A DNA stretch of 51,692 nt from Bryobacterales bacterium (GCA_016789905.1 JAEUQC010000208.1:1-51692); one strand, 5' to 3'. Shown: positions 21,065-30,263, counted from the stretch's first letter. The notes: generated by a model from the letters alone, not told the origin. A program made the numbers and translations.

Positions 21065-22273
21065 TTAGCGTTGCAGGTGGCTATCCAGCCAAGCGAATGC
21101 GTCGTTCTGCATGGCGATGTTGAAGATATGTTTTTCGTCGTAGAACTTGGATTGAAACGCCTTCGGGGCGCCGGCTTTCTTATAGATCGCATCCAGCTTG
21201 GCGACCGACGCCTCCATGCCGCTGAGCGGAAAGAGGCCGTCGCGGCGGCACTGTTGCACCAGCAGCGGCAACGGCGCGCGAAGGGCCACAACGTCCGGCA
21301 GGTCCAGCTTGGCATGAACGCCGGGGATAAAATGAACGAACGAGTGCGTGTCCATGTGGCGCCGGATCATGGGGCGCACGGAGGACATAAAGCCCACCAC
21401 GCAGGCGGCGGCGATGCGCTCGTCAAGCCCCGACAAAAGCAGGCTGCGGTAACCACCCAACGAGACGCCCACGCAGCCGATGCGCTTCGGGTCCACCTCC
21501 GGGCGGCTGGCCAGATAATCCACCGTGCGCATGTCGTCCCAGGCCACGATGCCAGGCCAGGTGACGCCCGCGTAGGCCAGCGATTTCACGATGGTCGATT
21601 CCCGTGTGCGGCACTTGCCGTTCAAATATTTCAAGTCTTCAACCGAGTACTTCGACCGCTCCCAGCCGTACTTCAAATCCTCATCGAACATCACCCGCCG
21701 CTCGCCGAAGGGAAAGGCATCGATGGTGATGACAACATAGCCCCGGCGCACCAGTTCCGTGGCCGTCGGGCGGCCCTCGTAGTTCTGCTGGTGGTATTCG
21801 ACAAGCGAGGGATGGTTCTGGCCGAAGTCGATTACCTTCTCCTTGCCGTAGATGAACATGCCGCCGTGGGAATGCAGGTCGACGATGGCCGGCAGCGGGC
21901 CCTTGCGGTTTTTGGGAATGTGAACGTAGGCGGGGATGCGGAAGTGGGGCGTGGTGGAGAAGAGAACCTTTTCGCGAATGAAGCCGCCGAGGTCGGCGCG
22001 GTCAATCACTTCGGCGCGCGGAGCAACCGCGGGCGGGCGATAGCTCAACGCGTCGCGCAGCACTTTCAGGCCTTCACGACGGTATTGGGCCGTCGAGCGG
22101 AAGCGCGGGTTGAGGAAAGAATGGGAGAACTCATCCGCGCCGGCGATGGCTTCAATGGCCGGAAAAAGCGACGCGCTATCGGCGTTGGCGGCGGATAGAT
22201 CGCGAGGTGTGTCGAGCGGAGCCTGGCTATAAAGACTGCCGGCGGTAAGGGCCAAAAAGGCGCGTCGATCCAT
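21065..22273 (-). CDS. Exported alpha/beta hydrolase (dienelactone hydrolase/acetyl xylan esterase-like)
   Basis: Protein of 402 residues. A short Tat-like leader (MDRRAFLALTAGSLYSQA) suggests export. The fold has the oxyanion segment DLHSHGGM (132-139), the nucleophile elbow GVSLGG with Ser271, and a C-terminal DEKHIF carrying the probable catalytic His. The family hydrolyses esters; the substrate here is unknown, perhaps acylated sugars given the neighbouring enolase-superfamily enzyme. Its ATG shares one base with the stop codon of the preceding gene (TAATG), so the two are translationally coupled. Confidence 0.8.
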   Translation of the reverse strand: MDRRAFLALTAGSLYSQAPLDTPRDLSAANADSASLFPAIEAIAGADEFSHSFLNPRFRSTAQYRREGLKVLRDALSYRPPAVAPRAEVIDRADLGGFIREKVLFSTTPHFRIPAYVHIPKNRKGPLPAIVDLHSHGGMFIYGKEKVIDFGQNHPSLVEYHQQNYEGRPTATELVRRGYVVITIDAFPFGERRVMFDEDLKYGWERSKYSVEDLKYLNGKCRTRESTIVKSLAYAGVTWPGIVAWDDMRTVDYLASRPEVDPKRIGCVGVSLGGYRSLLLSGLDERIAAACVVGFMSSVRPMIRRHMDTHSFVHFIPGVHAKLDLPDVVALRAPLPLLVQQCRRDGLFPLSGMEASVAKLDAIYKKAGAPKAFQSKFYDEKHIFNIAMQNDAFAWLDSHLQR

Positions 22274-23439
22274 TACTTCACTCTATACTTCTCGATCATG
22301 GCGGGCTCTGGATCGTAACCGATGCCGGGTGCGGTTGGCGCTTGAATATAGCCGTCTTTCACGGGGAAAAGCGGCATGGCGGGATTGTACTTGCTCTGCA
22401 CGCCGGGGTAGGTTTCCATGATGAGCGTGTTGGGCGTGGAGGCGAGCAAGTGGACGGCCATGTGCGGATTGCCGTGCGGCGCAACGGGGATGTGATTGGC
22501 GGAAGCGAGCGCGGCGATTTTACGGTACTCCGTGATGCCGCCGCTCCAGACCGTATCGAGGTTGAGGATGTCGGCCGAGCGGGCTTCAATGAGTTCGCGG
22601 GCGCCCCAGCGAGTGAACTCGTTTTCGCCGGCCACGATAGGGATATCAAGCGCCTGCTTCACTTCGGCGCAGCCCTTGAAATCGTCGGGTTCCACGGGTT
22701 CTTCAAACCAGTAGATGTTGTACTTGTCGACAAGGCGGCCGAAGCGAATGGCGTCGTAGGCGTTCCAGGCGTTGTTGGCGTCGAGCAGGATATCGACATC
22801 CGGACCCACGGCGTCGCGCACGGCGCGGACACGCTCGGCATCCTTTTGCAACCCAATGGCGTTCCACCCCACTTTCATCTTCACGGCGCGGAAGCCTTCG
22901 CGAACGTAGCCTTCCATCTCCGCGGCGAGTTCCCGCAAGCCCTTGCCTTCCTCGTAGTAACCGCCCGCGGCATAGACGCGGATCTTTTCGTTATAAGCGC
23001 CCAACACCTTATAAACAGGCATTCCCAGCGCTTTGCCGATGATGTCCCAGACGGCGATATCAACGGCCCCCATGGCGCGGATGTATTCGCCCTTAGCCAC
23101 GGGCTTGCGGTTGTGGCGGTACATGCGGTCCCAAATGCGCTCGACGAAAAACGGATTTTCGCCAACAATACGGGGCAGCAGGTCGCTTTGGATCAGCGGC
23201 ATCCGTTCGGCGGAGGAGCGGCCGGTGATCCCCTGGTCCGTATAGATTTCCAGGATATTCATGCCGGGCGAGCCGCCGCCGCTTTCGATGATCGAGTTCC
23301 TCATGCGCGGCGTTTTGCCGGGGAATTGCAGCCGAATCTGGCCGATTCCAGTGATTTTCAACGGCGGAGGCGCGGCCGGCAAAGCGAGCGATGGCGTGAG
23401 CGCGGCGAGTTGCAAGAAAGAGCGGCGGGTGGGTTTCAC
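22273..23439 (-). CDS. Mandelate racemase/muconate lactonizing enzyme family protein
   Basis: Enolase-superfamily enzyme of 388 residues with a Tat-like leader (TRRSFLQLAALTPSLA). Residues expected for catalysis are visible: KMK (K187 and K189), metal ligands D220, E246 (WFEEP) and E272 (AGENE), and a later His in APHGNPH (H322). Such proteins abstract a proton next to a carboxylate and usually dehydrate or epimerise sugar acids; the exact substrate is not evident. A GTG start follows GAAGG 10 bp behind the RNA methyltransferase stop codon. It is coupled to the downstream hydrolase. Confidence 0.85.
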   Translation of the reverse strand: MKPTRRSFLQLAALTPSLALPAAPPPLKITGIGQIRLQFPGKTPRMRNSIIESGGGSPGMNILEIYTDQGITGRSSAERMPLIQSDLLPRIVGENPFFVERIWDRMYRHNRKPVAKGEYIRAMGAVDIAVWDIIGKALGMPVYKVLGAYNEKIRVYAAGGYYEEGKGLRELAAEMEGYVREGFRAVKMKVGWNAIGLQKDAERVRAVRDAVGPDVDILLDANNAWNAYDAIRFGRLVDKYNIYWFEEPVEPDDFKGCAEVKQALDIPIVAGENEFTRWGARELIEARSADILNLDTVWSGGITEYRKIAALASANHIPVAPHGNPHMAVHLLASTPNTLIMETYPGVQSKYNPAMPLFPVKDGYIQAPTAPGIGYDPEPAMIEKYRVK

Positions 23440-23449
23440 GCCTTCGATA

Positions 23450-24148
23450 TTACTGCTTTACCTTCCACAAAACCTGGCGCAGCATTCCCTGCCACATAAC
23501 GGCGTCCTTCTCGCTAAGCGCCATGCGGCGCAGCAGGCGGCGCAACTTCAGGATCTGTGAAGCGTCCACCGGCGGCTTGATGTATTCGCAAAGGGTGAGC
23601 GATTCGATGAGGTATTGCAGCAGGCGATCCTCCGCGCCGGCGGTGGCGCCGGGCGGGGCCGGGGGCTGGGGCGCCCGGGCGCGGGAGTTGCGGATGAGTT
23701 CGTAGAGAGCAACGGCCACGGCCTGGCCCAGGTTCATGGAGCGATGCTCTTCGCGCGTGGGAATGCGGAGCAGCCAGTGGCAGTGGCTCATGTCTTCATT
23801 GGAAAGGCCGAACTTTTCGCTGCCGAAGAGGATGGCCAGGCGGCCCTTGGCGCGCTTCATTTTGGGGCCGGCCTCTTCCAGACTGAAGAGCGGAACGGTG
23901 ACATCGCGGGGCCCGGCGCCGGTGGTGCCGACGACGAGATGGCAATCGGCCACCGCTTCGGCCAGCGACGGGAATTCGCGGGCTTCGGCTAGCACGCGCC
24001 CGGCGTTTACACCGCTGCGGGCTTCGTCAACGGCGACGCGATAGGCGTTCACCAGGCGCAGGTCGAAGAACCCAAAGTTCGACATGGCGCGGGCGGCGGC
24101 GCCGATATTGAGCGGGTTGCGCGGAGAGACGAGAACGACAGTGACCAA
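23450..24148 (-). CDS. SpoU (SPOUT) family RNA methyltransferase, TrmJ-like
   Basis: Protein of 232 residues. All three SPOUT motifs are present: NPLNIGAAARAMSNFG near the N-terminus, LFGSEKFGLS in the middle and IPTREEHRSMNLGQAVAVALYE forming the knot that binds S-adenosylmethionine. The order and the C-terminal extension resemble TrmJ, which 2'-O-methylates tRNA position 32, but the target is inferred. The frame is open to 24361; the residues before VTVVLVSPRN are a shadow of the opposite frame, and the TTG at 24148 lies 4 bp after the preceding stop, so this start is preferred. It is located in the same closely spaced run as the hypothetical genes upstream. Confidence 0.8.
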   Translation of the reverse strand: MVTVVLVSPRNPLNIGAAARAMSNFGFFDLRLVNAYRVAVDEARSGVNAGRVLAEAREFPSLAEAVADCHLVVGTTGAGPRDVTVPLFSLEEAGPKMKRAKGRLAILFGSEKFGLSNEDMSHCHWLLRIPTREEHRSMNLGQAVAVALYELIRNSRARAPQPPAPPGATAGAEDRLLQYLIESLTLCEYIKPPVDASQILKLRRLLRRMALSEKDAVMWQGMLRQVLWKVKQ

Positions 24149-24152
24149 ACAC

Positions 24153-24884
24153 CTATTGTGGCGCGAGCGCGGAATTGGCGTCGCCAAAAATGCCGTCACC
24201 CTCAGCGGTGGTGACGCCGGCGCGATGGTAGAAAACCTGATACGGCTTGCCGGGTTCGCGGCGAAGCGGGATGGTGAGGCGGACCGGCTTGGCCGGTTCC
24301 ACCCGCAGCGCGCCCGCGGGAGCCTTGGCGGCCACGGCGCGGTTGGCCGTGCGGACTTCAATGGCCTCAGCGGCGTTGGGGATGGTGACGGCGCGGCCGG
24401 CGGCGGTCAGTTCGATAACCAAGCCGGTGGCCGACCAATCCACGCAGTGGACAGCGAGCGTGCGATGGGGATGCGCGGCGACGAAAGCAATGGTCTTTTC
24501 CAGCCGCTGGAGGAACGGTTGCACCTGATCGAGGATCTCCGGCTCATGCGCCAAACGCAGCGTCCGTTCCGGCCCGCCCTGGCGCAGCCGGAACAGATGA
24601 TTGGGCATGCCGGGGGAAAGCGGCGGACCGGGCGGGGGCGCCTTCGGAAGCGCGGCGGCCAGGGCCTCGCTGGAGGCCGCGTCCAGCGTGGCGCGCCAGA
24701 CGCCAATCGGGTCCGCGGCCCGGCCCGCCGCCTGGCGGATGAGCGTGGCAAGCGTACCTTGTATTGTGAGTTGCGTGTGCGTTTGCGGTGTGCCGTCGCT
24801 GAAGGCGTAATAGAAATCGAAGTCCATTTTCTTGGGCTGGCAGGCGGCGGTGACGGAGAGCAGCAGCAGGGCGCGGCGGTGCAT
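24153..24884 (-). CDS. Hypothetical lipoprotein, paralog of the preceding gene
   Basis: Protein of 243 residues with a probable lipoprotein signal (LLLLSVTAAC, cysteine at about 15). No known domain is recognised. A central block with QRL, HP and R-x-LAV, and a C-terminal block around VRLTIPLRREPGKPYQVFYHR, can be aligned by eye with the 302-residue product of the gene directly upstream. Start and stop overlap that gene by one base (TGATG). An accessory or immunity-like role for the neighbouring cell-wall-binding proteins is only a guess. Confidence 0.6.
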   Translation of the reverse strand: MHRRALLLLSVTAACQPKKMDFDFYYAFSDGTPQTHTQLTIQGTLATLIRQAAGRAADPIGVWRATLDAASSEALAAALPKAPPPGPPLSPGMPNHLFRLRQGGPERTLRLAHEPEILDQVQPFLQRLEKTIAFVAAHPHRTLAVHCVDWSATGLVIELTAAGRAVTIPNAAEAIEVRTANRAVAAKAPAGALRVEPAKPVRLTIPLRREPGKPYQVFYHRAGVTTAEGDGIFGDANSALAPQ

Positions 24885-25792
24885 CAGCCACTCACAACAA
24901 TGGTTTTTTCAGGGCTGAAGACGCAGGCTCTCATGCGCGGAACGCCGCCCACGGAGTCCTCTCCGGTGTAGTTCGAATAGACGGCCCGCACCAGATGTTC
25001 GCCAGGGTTCTGGAAGTGGACCGGGGCGAGGAGCTGACATTCCTGCACGCCGCCCGCAGGCAGCCAAATAAGCCGCAGGCCGGCTTCGGCCGCTGGACGC
25101 AGCGGGGCTTCCATCACTTCAATGGGCAGCGGCGTGACGCCGGGCTGCATGGGCGGGCGGTACCCATAGTTGAGTGTGCAGCGGTCATAGTAAGCGCCGC
25201 GGCCCAGCACGCGCGGATGGTGAATCCAATACGATTCCGTGCCGCGGTTGCGGAAGTGGAGCGTGATGGGCAGATCACTCATGCCGAGGGCGGCCGTGTC
25301 CGGCGCGGTCAGTTCCACGGCCAGGCTGCGGACCGGATGCTGCTTCAGCCGGAGTTCGATCTCCTGCAGGCGCTGAAAGAGCGGGTGGAGTTTGTCGAGC
25401 CGTTCCGGTTCATTCACGCCGATGTACTTCACCGTTTCAATGCCGCCCACAATGACGGTGAAACGGATCATCATATCGGCGGGCTCAATGCGATAGGGCG
25501 CTTCTTCCAGGATGGCGGTGGAATCGATCAGGTCGATCACTTCGGCCAGTTCGGCGCGGGAGGTCCGATCCCCGTAGGAGCCGACATCGTGGCCGGAGCC
25601 ATCCACAATGGAGCGGATGCAATCGAAGGTGGCGGCGCCGGTGCCGCGAAGCGTCAGCCGCTCCTGCCATTGGCGGCCGTAGGTGCCCATGGGCGGACCG
25701 TACTCGATGTAGCGTTCCAGGCCGAAACCGGCAAGAAGTCCTTCATGGCCCGCCTTGACGGCGTTGAGCGATTTGCGCAGAATGGGGTCCAT
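24884..25792 (-). CDS. Hypothetical protein of the peptidoglycan-binding gene cluster
   Basis: Protein of 302 residues without a signal peptide or membrane segment; I do not recognise the family. The N-terminal half contains an acidic, mixed alpha/beta-looking region. The C-terminal half is beta-rich (LAVELTAPDTAALG, LPITLHFRNRG, EHLVRAVYSNYTGED), suggesting immunoglobulin-like sandwiches. It resembles the shorter lipoprotein encoded next. Its ATG follows immediately after the TAA of the large OmpA/HExxH gene, so the two are very probably co-translated. Confidence 0.6.
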   Translation of the reverse strand: MDPILRKSLNAVKAGHEGLLAGFGLERYIEYGPPMGTYGRQWQERLTLRGTGAATFDCIRSIVDGSGHDVGSYGDRTSRAELAEVIDLIDSTAILEEAPYRIEPADMMIRFTVIVGGIETVKYIGVNEPERLDKLHPLFQRLQEIELRLKQHPVRSLAVELTAPDTAALGMSDLPITLHFRNRGTESYWIHHPRVLGRGAYYDRCTLNYGYRPPMQPGVTPLPIEVMEAPLRPAAEAGLRLIWLPAGGVQECQLLAPVHFQNPGEHLVRAVYSNYTGEDSVGGVPRMRACVFSPEKTIVVSG

Positions 25793-27985
25793 TTATTTTT
25801 CCACCGCTTCGTACTCGTAGTCGTGGCCGTATTTGGTCTTGATGATTCTCTTATTCATCTCGACAAAGCCATGATAATGCCGCGTCTTCACTTTCGTGAG
25901 GTTTTGTCCCATGATGCTGTCGGCGTCGATGCCGTTGACGGCGCCATCGTCGTTCAGCGAAGTATCAACGGCGCCGTTGACGTATTCGTCCGGATTGTCC
26001 ATGTGGTGACCCGCTTCGTGGGCGGCCACCATTGGATTGGGCTCGTCCATGGCCCAGTTCTTGGCGTCGGCACGGAAGGAGCCGGGCGCCATGAATACGA
26101 CGTCAGCGCCATCAGCGGTCACTTCATTGAACTCCATTGTCATGCTGACGGTGTAGCGGCAGCAGTGGCACTTCTTGTCGGACGTGCAGGACTTGCGGCG
26201 GATGGCCCATTTGTCGCTCCAGACGGTGTGAGCGGTGTCGCACCAATCCTTGCGGATTTTGGTGTACTTGGCATCGTTGAAATCGTAGTCGGCAAAGGCC
26301 TCCGGCCAGGTGCCGCCGGAGCGGCCAACGAAACTGGAGCCCTGCTTGGTGAAGGTGCGGCCGAAGTAGTTCGCCGCGCCCGGAGTGAAGCCAGCGGGCA
26401 GCGCTACCCAGTTGGTTCCGTCGTAATATTGGTCCGGCACCATGGTGTTCAGAGTCGTGGAGCGGCCCCAACGGTGGCCGGCGCCGGGACAGCCGCCGGC
26501 GGTGCCGGTGACAAATCCGGTAAGGTTGATGCGCGTGCCGCCCCAGGCCTTCATGACGTCGAACTCCACATGCACCTTGTTACGGAAGACTTCGATCTTC
26601 TGATCCCAATGCGAGTGGTTGGTGAAGCCGCTCCAGGTGCGGGTTTCATCGAAGGTTTCCGACTCGCCATTGAGCAGCGCGGCCACCTTTAGCAGCCCTT
26701 CGCCGGAAGCGGGCCCGCCGGTGGCGGTGGCCTTGATCTCCTCCTTGGCGATATAGGCGGAGCCGTTCTTGAAGCCCACGTCCTTGATCTTCCATTTGAA
26801 CGATCCCTTACCATCGGTGAGCGGGATGTCCACCGCATCGGGCACCTTATTGGCGGCAATGTGGATGGGCGAAAAAACGACGTGAACACTGGAGACGCCG
26901 GGGACGATGGTTTCCACAATCACCTCCGCAGTCTCACCGCAATGCACCGTTTCCGGCTTCCAGGTAACGACGATATCGCCCTTCACCGGCGGCGTAACTT
27001 TGCCCGGGTCCTCACATGGCGATTCCACCACCAGGCGATGATAAAAGCGGCATCCGAACGTGTCCTGCGAGGTGGCGAACTCGCGGCGGGTTTCGGTGTT
27101 GGCGCGGCGGGAGGTGTGGTCGCTCCAAAGCCGTTTGCGGCAGCCGGCGGTGCCTTCATTGGCGCGCGGGCAGGGCCAGGCGTCCATGGGAACGGCGGTA
27201 CCGGGGCGGAAGAAAAGTGCGAGCACGCGGCGATTGACGCTGTTTTCCGAGTTGCGCTGGGTTTTGTCGGCGGAAGCGTCGAAGCCGGCCTGCTCGGCCT
27301 TGGAAAAGACCATGGCCGGGTTGAACTCACTGCAGCCCTGGTAGTCACCTTTGCCGTTGGCATCGGCGCCTTTGCCCAGGAATTCGGATTTTTCGAACTT
27401 CTGCGGGTGCAGGAACTCCATGTACTTTTCGAAGAGTTTGGCGCGCGTCTGCGGGCCGGCGGCGCCATCCACGGTGAGGCCATTGGCGGATTGAAAATCC
27501 TTGATGGCCTGGGTGCTGGCGGCAGTGGCGGAGCCGCTGGTGTTGCCCGGTGCGCCGCCAATGGCTTCCAGCATCAACTGTGTGTGGCGCAGGCCCCAGC
27601 CATCGCTCGTATAGAGCTTCTCCCAACGGGCGGTGTCGCGAACCGCCACAGCGTAGATGGCTTCCGCGCGCCGGCCGGACAGGCCCTTGTTGTACTCTTC
27701 GTCGCCCACCGGATCGGCATGGCCGAAAATGGCGATGGGGCAGCCGGCGTTGGCGTCGCGCAACGCCTTCAGTTCGGCGAACTCGTCTTTGGAATCCGGC
27801 GTAACGAAGGCGCTATTGAAATCGAAGCGAAGGTCGTCGATGCGCCAACAGGCGACGGTGTTCAGTTCCTCGCGAATGACATTTTTTTCCGTACCCGTGG
27901 CCGGGGCCACGTGGATGGGAAATCCGTCCAGGTTGTTGTGACTGGCAGCCTTGCCGCCGCCGAGATTTTTGTTGCCGTACGCCAT
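25793..27985 (-). CDS. Multidomain protein: OmpA-like, peptidoglycan-binding and HExxH metallopeptidase-like modules
   Basis: Protein of 730 residues with no signal peptide. Residues 50-125 form an OmpA-C-like domain (DLRFDFNSAFV, IAIFGHADPVGDEEYNKGLSGRRA) that would bind peptidoglycan. Residues 130-190 resemble PG_binding_1 (AIKDFQSANGLTVDGAAGPQTRAKL). A central region of Ig-like beta structure and a Cys-rich patch (residues about 600-625) follow. Near the C-terminus HEAGH (656-660) is followed by NPDEY and then SIMG, a pattern like zinc peptidases of the metzincin type. OmpA and PG-binding domains normally act outside the cytoplasm, so the lack of a Sec or Tat signal suggests another delivery route. 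It is separated by 72 bp from the upstream gene and abuts the downstream gene. Confidence 0.65.
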   Translation of the reverse strand: MAYGNKNLGGGKAASHNNLDGFPIHVAPATGTEKNVIREELNTVACWRIDDLRFDFNSAFVTPDSKDEFAELKALRDANAGCPIAIFGHADPVGDEEYNKGLSGRRAEAIYAVAVRDTARWEKLYTSDGWGLRHTQLMLEAIGGAPGNTSGSATAASTQAIKDFQSANGLTVDGAAGPQTRAKLFEKYMEFLHPQKFEKSEFLGKGADANGKGDYQGCSEFNPAMVFSKAEQAGFDASADKTQRNSENSVNRRVLALFFRPGTAVPMDAWPCPRANEGTAGCRKRLWSDHTSRRANTETRREFATSQDTFGCRFYHRLVVESPCEDPGKVTPPVKGDIVVTWKPETVHCGETAEVIVETIVPGVSSVHVVFSPIHIAANKVPDAVDIPLTDGKGSFKWKIKDVGFKNGSAYIAKEEIKATATGGPASGEGLLKVAALLNGESETFDETRTWSGFTNHSHWDQKIEVFRNKVHVEFDVMKAWGGTRINLTGFVTGTAGGCPGAGHRWGRSTTLNTMVPDQYYDGTNWVALPAGFTPGAANYFGRTFTKQGSSFVGRSGGTWPEAFADYDFNDAKYTKIRKDWCDTAHTVWSDKWAIRRKSCTSDKKCHCCRYTVSMTMEFNEVTADGADVVFMAPGSFRADAKNWAMDEPNPMVAAHEAGHHMDNPDEYVNGAVDTSLNDDGAVNGIDADSIMGQNLTKVKTRHYHGFVEMNKRIIKTKYGHDYEYEAVEK

Positions 27986-28057
27986 TCGTGCCTCAGAGCG
28001 AGATCCTTGATTCTAGAGTAAAGAGCGCGGACCGCGAAGGAAAACCGTCACCGGGAT

Positions 28058-29074
28058 TCAAAGCCGCGCCAGCGCAATCTCCATGCCGGCGCCGGTGGCT
28101 TCATATCGATTAGCCGTGGTGGTGAGGACGGGATAGCCATAGCCGGCTCCGACATCGGTGCGAAGTGTATGCACCGTTCGCCGGCGCGGGGATACCAGAT
28201 GACCGGCGGCGTCGACGGCCAGCAGAAACGGTTCTGGAGAGTCCTGCGTTTTGTAGTAGAAAACAGCCGCGGACGCAAGGCTCCCCGGCGGGACGGTCTC
28301 CAGTTTCGTCCGCTTCCAGACGCACTCCTTCTTCGCAAAATCGAAGCGCGCTTCCAGCAGGGCGTAGAAACCGGCCGCATCCACCGTCATCATCGCCAGC
28401 GCGGGCCGCGTTTTGCGCCCCACGTGAACGCCCATGCGATGGCGGCCCATCAAGCGGTACCGCCCTTCGGGCTCGCCTCGCAACTGCATCACTTTTCCCG
28501 CCCGGACATACATCGCGGTGGCGGCAATGCCTTCTTCCGAACTCTCCACAAAACCAAGAAACACCGTGCCATCGGCGTCGCCCGGCAGCGGCGCGCAGGC
28601 GCTGCGCGCGGGCTGGGCGGGCATGTCCATTACAGCTTCGATGGTTACTTGCGGCCCGAAACGATGACGAATCAGCCGTCCGGCGCGCCAACTGTAGACG
28701 TGCAACTGGTCGCGCCCGGCCATCACGGGCCGGTCTATGATCCATTCCTCTTCCACAAGCGGCGAACTCAGCGGTTCGGACTGTTGCGCCGATTGGCCGA
28801 ACAACCGGTCTCCGTCGCGCCACATTATCCAGTATTCGGAGAGCCGGGCCATTTGCTGGCCGCCCTCCGGCAGCACCAGGGAAGCGCCAGGCGGCGCCAC
28901 CCGATCCCAATCGGCATGGAGCAGCAGCGGCGCTTTGTCAACGCCGGCCACGGCGTCTTCAAACTGCAACGTGTGCAGCGCGCCTGTCGCGCCGTCAGCG
29001 AAGGCTACCAGCATCTCCGCGGACCTGCCGTCATAAAGAACCGCCGAGGCCGCGGCGGCGGGGCTTTCTCTCAT
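28058..29074 (-). CDS. Hypothetical protein between the LysM and OmpA genes
   Basis: Protein of 338 residues, no signal peptide, membrane segment or recognised domain. Repeated short strands ending in aromatic residues (SEYWIMWRDGDRLFG, RDQLHVYSWRAGRLIRH, TVFLGFVESSEEG, HLVSPRRRTVHTL) look like blades of a beta-propeller, which is an inference from pattern only. It starts 4 bp after the stop of the LysM gene, so it belongs to the same transcription unit. A role in the peptidoglycan-binding cluster is suggested by position alone. Confidence 0.6.
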   Translation of the reverse strand: MRESPAAAASAVLYDGRSAEMLVAFADGATGALHTLQFEDAVAGVDKAPLLLHADWDRVAPPGASLVLPEGGQQMARLSEYWIMWRDGDRLFGQSAQQSEPLSSPLVEEEWIIDRPVMAGRDQLHVYSWRAGRLIRHRFGPQVTIEAVMDMPAQPARSACAPLPGDADGTVFLGFVESSEEGIAATAMYVRAGKVMQLRGEPEGRYRLMGRHRMGVHVGRKTRPALAMMTVDAAGFYALLEARFDFAKKECVWKRTKLETVPPGSLASAAVFYYKTQDSPEPFLLAVDAAGHLVSPRRRTVHTLRTDVGAGYGYPVLTTTANRYEATGAGMEIALARL

Positions 29075-29078
29075 TCCG

Positions 29079-30263
29079 TTAGCTGCCGTGTATTTCTTTC
29101 AACTTTGCTTGGGTATTCGGACCGCAATCGCCATCCACCGTCAACAAATAGTCGCACTGAAACTCTTCGACCGCGCTTTTGAAAATCGGATCGGAACTAT
29201 CGGTCGCGTTGCCCGCGCGATAGCCCAGGTTATTCAGCCGCCATACCTGGCCGCTGATCTCCTCCACCGGATCGAGGTGGCCCACCTTCAGGCCCAACTC
29301 GTATCCCTTCACCTTCAGCTTGCCTTCCTTTGCGCCTTGCGGGTCCACGCTCTTCTTCGTCGCGCTGCCATCGCCGGCCGTCTTGATCTTCTCCCCGCCA
29401 TCAAGCTGAATATCGAGTTCCGTGTCAACAATCGGATTCCCCGCCCAATCCAGCACGACAATCTTCAATTGCACCGGGTCACCCACGGTTTGGAATGTCG
29501 AGTACTCCGTGGTGGGGATGCTTTCTTCCTTCTTCTGTTTCGCCGGAATCTCCAGCATGTCGCCGGGAAAAAGCACGTTGGGGTTGCGTTTGGATTTGAG
29601 CGACGCATTCTTTCCGTCGTCCCAGATGGTCTTCCAGGAGAGGAATCCAGCGTCGGCGGTGATACTGGCGATATGGTCCCCTTGCAGCACTTTGTACGGG
29701 CCGGCGGCGATTTTCGGCGCGCCTTTGAACAGCGTCACCGCCGTACCTTCGGCGTAGCTGCTGGTTTTGGCCCACTCGCGGCCATCCAAGTCCGGAAAGC
29801 GAACACGGCAGGTGCCAGGGTCTATGCCATCTTTGCGGTACGAGCCTTTTTCGGAAAGAGTGGCTTTGTCGACACTCCCATCGGGCAGCGTCACCTCCAC
29901 GGCAAGACCCTTCACCGGGCGCTTGTTTTTGTCGAGCAGTTCAAACTCCACCCAGGTCAGCTTCTTGTCGTTCAACGCATCGGAGCCGCCGCCAGAGCCG
30001 CCGCCGGAGCCGCTGGAACTCTTCGCCTTGCCGCCGGCGCCCGCCGCGGCCGCGCCGCTCGTATCGCTGCCCACCGTGCCAGTGACGGCCAGTTTCGCCG
30101 CGTCCACCACGTGCAGGGACCACCGGCCCGCGGCAACCCGCTTGGCCGCTTCTTCCACCACCAGCGGATCGGCCATCCGCTGCACCACATTCCCCATTTC
30201 CGATACCAGCATGGAACGTAAAGCCTGAATCGCCGCCGCATCCAGCCGCACGCGTCTCAACAT
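29079..30263 (-). CDS. LysM and peptidoglycan-binding domain protein without signal peptide
   Basis: About 394 residues. A helical N-terminal segment is followed by a Ser/Gly-rich linker (about 68-95), an Ig or transthyretin-like strand region (WVEFELLDKNKRPVKG), a LysM-like module (YKVLQGDHIASITADAGF to VLFPGDMLEIP), a second beta region and a C-terminal PG_binding_1-like module (LGYRAGN to DGDCGPNTQAKL). The LysM form with a degenerate WKTIWDD centre resembles proteins that accompany VgrG or other contractile-injection genes, though none of those genes are in this window. The frame is open to an ATG at 30353; the ATG at 30263 is preferred because the upstream 30 codons look non-coding and GGAAAC precedes it. 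It is the first gene of the cluster. Confidence 0.65.
   Translation of the reverse strand: MLRRVRLDAAAIQALRSMLVSEMGNVVQRMADPLVVEEAAKRVAAGRWSLHVVDAAKLAVTGTVGSDTSGAAAAGAGGKAKSSSGSGGGSGGGSDALNDKKLTWVEFELLDKNKRPVKGLAVEVTLPDGSVDKATLSEKGSYRKDGIDPGTCRVRFPDLDGREWAKTSSYAEGTAVTLFKGAPKIAAGPYKVLQGDHIASITADAGFLSWKTIWDDGKNASLKSKRNPNVLFPGDMLEIPAKQKKEESIPTTEYSTFQTVGDPVQLKIVVLDWAGNPIVDTELDIQLDGGEKIKTAGDGSATKKSVDPQGAKEGKLKVKGYELGLKVGHLDPVEEISGQVWRLNNLGYRAGNATDSSDPIFKSAVEEFQCDYLLTVDGDCGPNTQAKLKEIHGS

Noticed and set aside
27986..28057. Possible promoter inside the peptidoglycan-binding cluster
   Set aside because: The 72-bp gap shows no convincing -35/-10 pair, so a separate promoter is not claimed.
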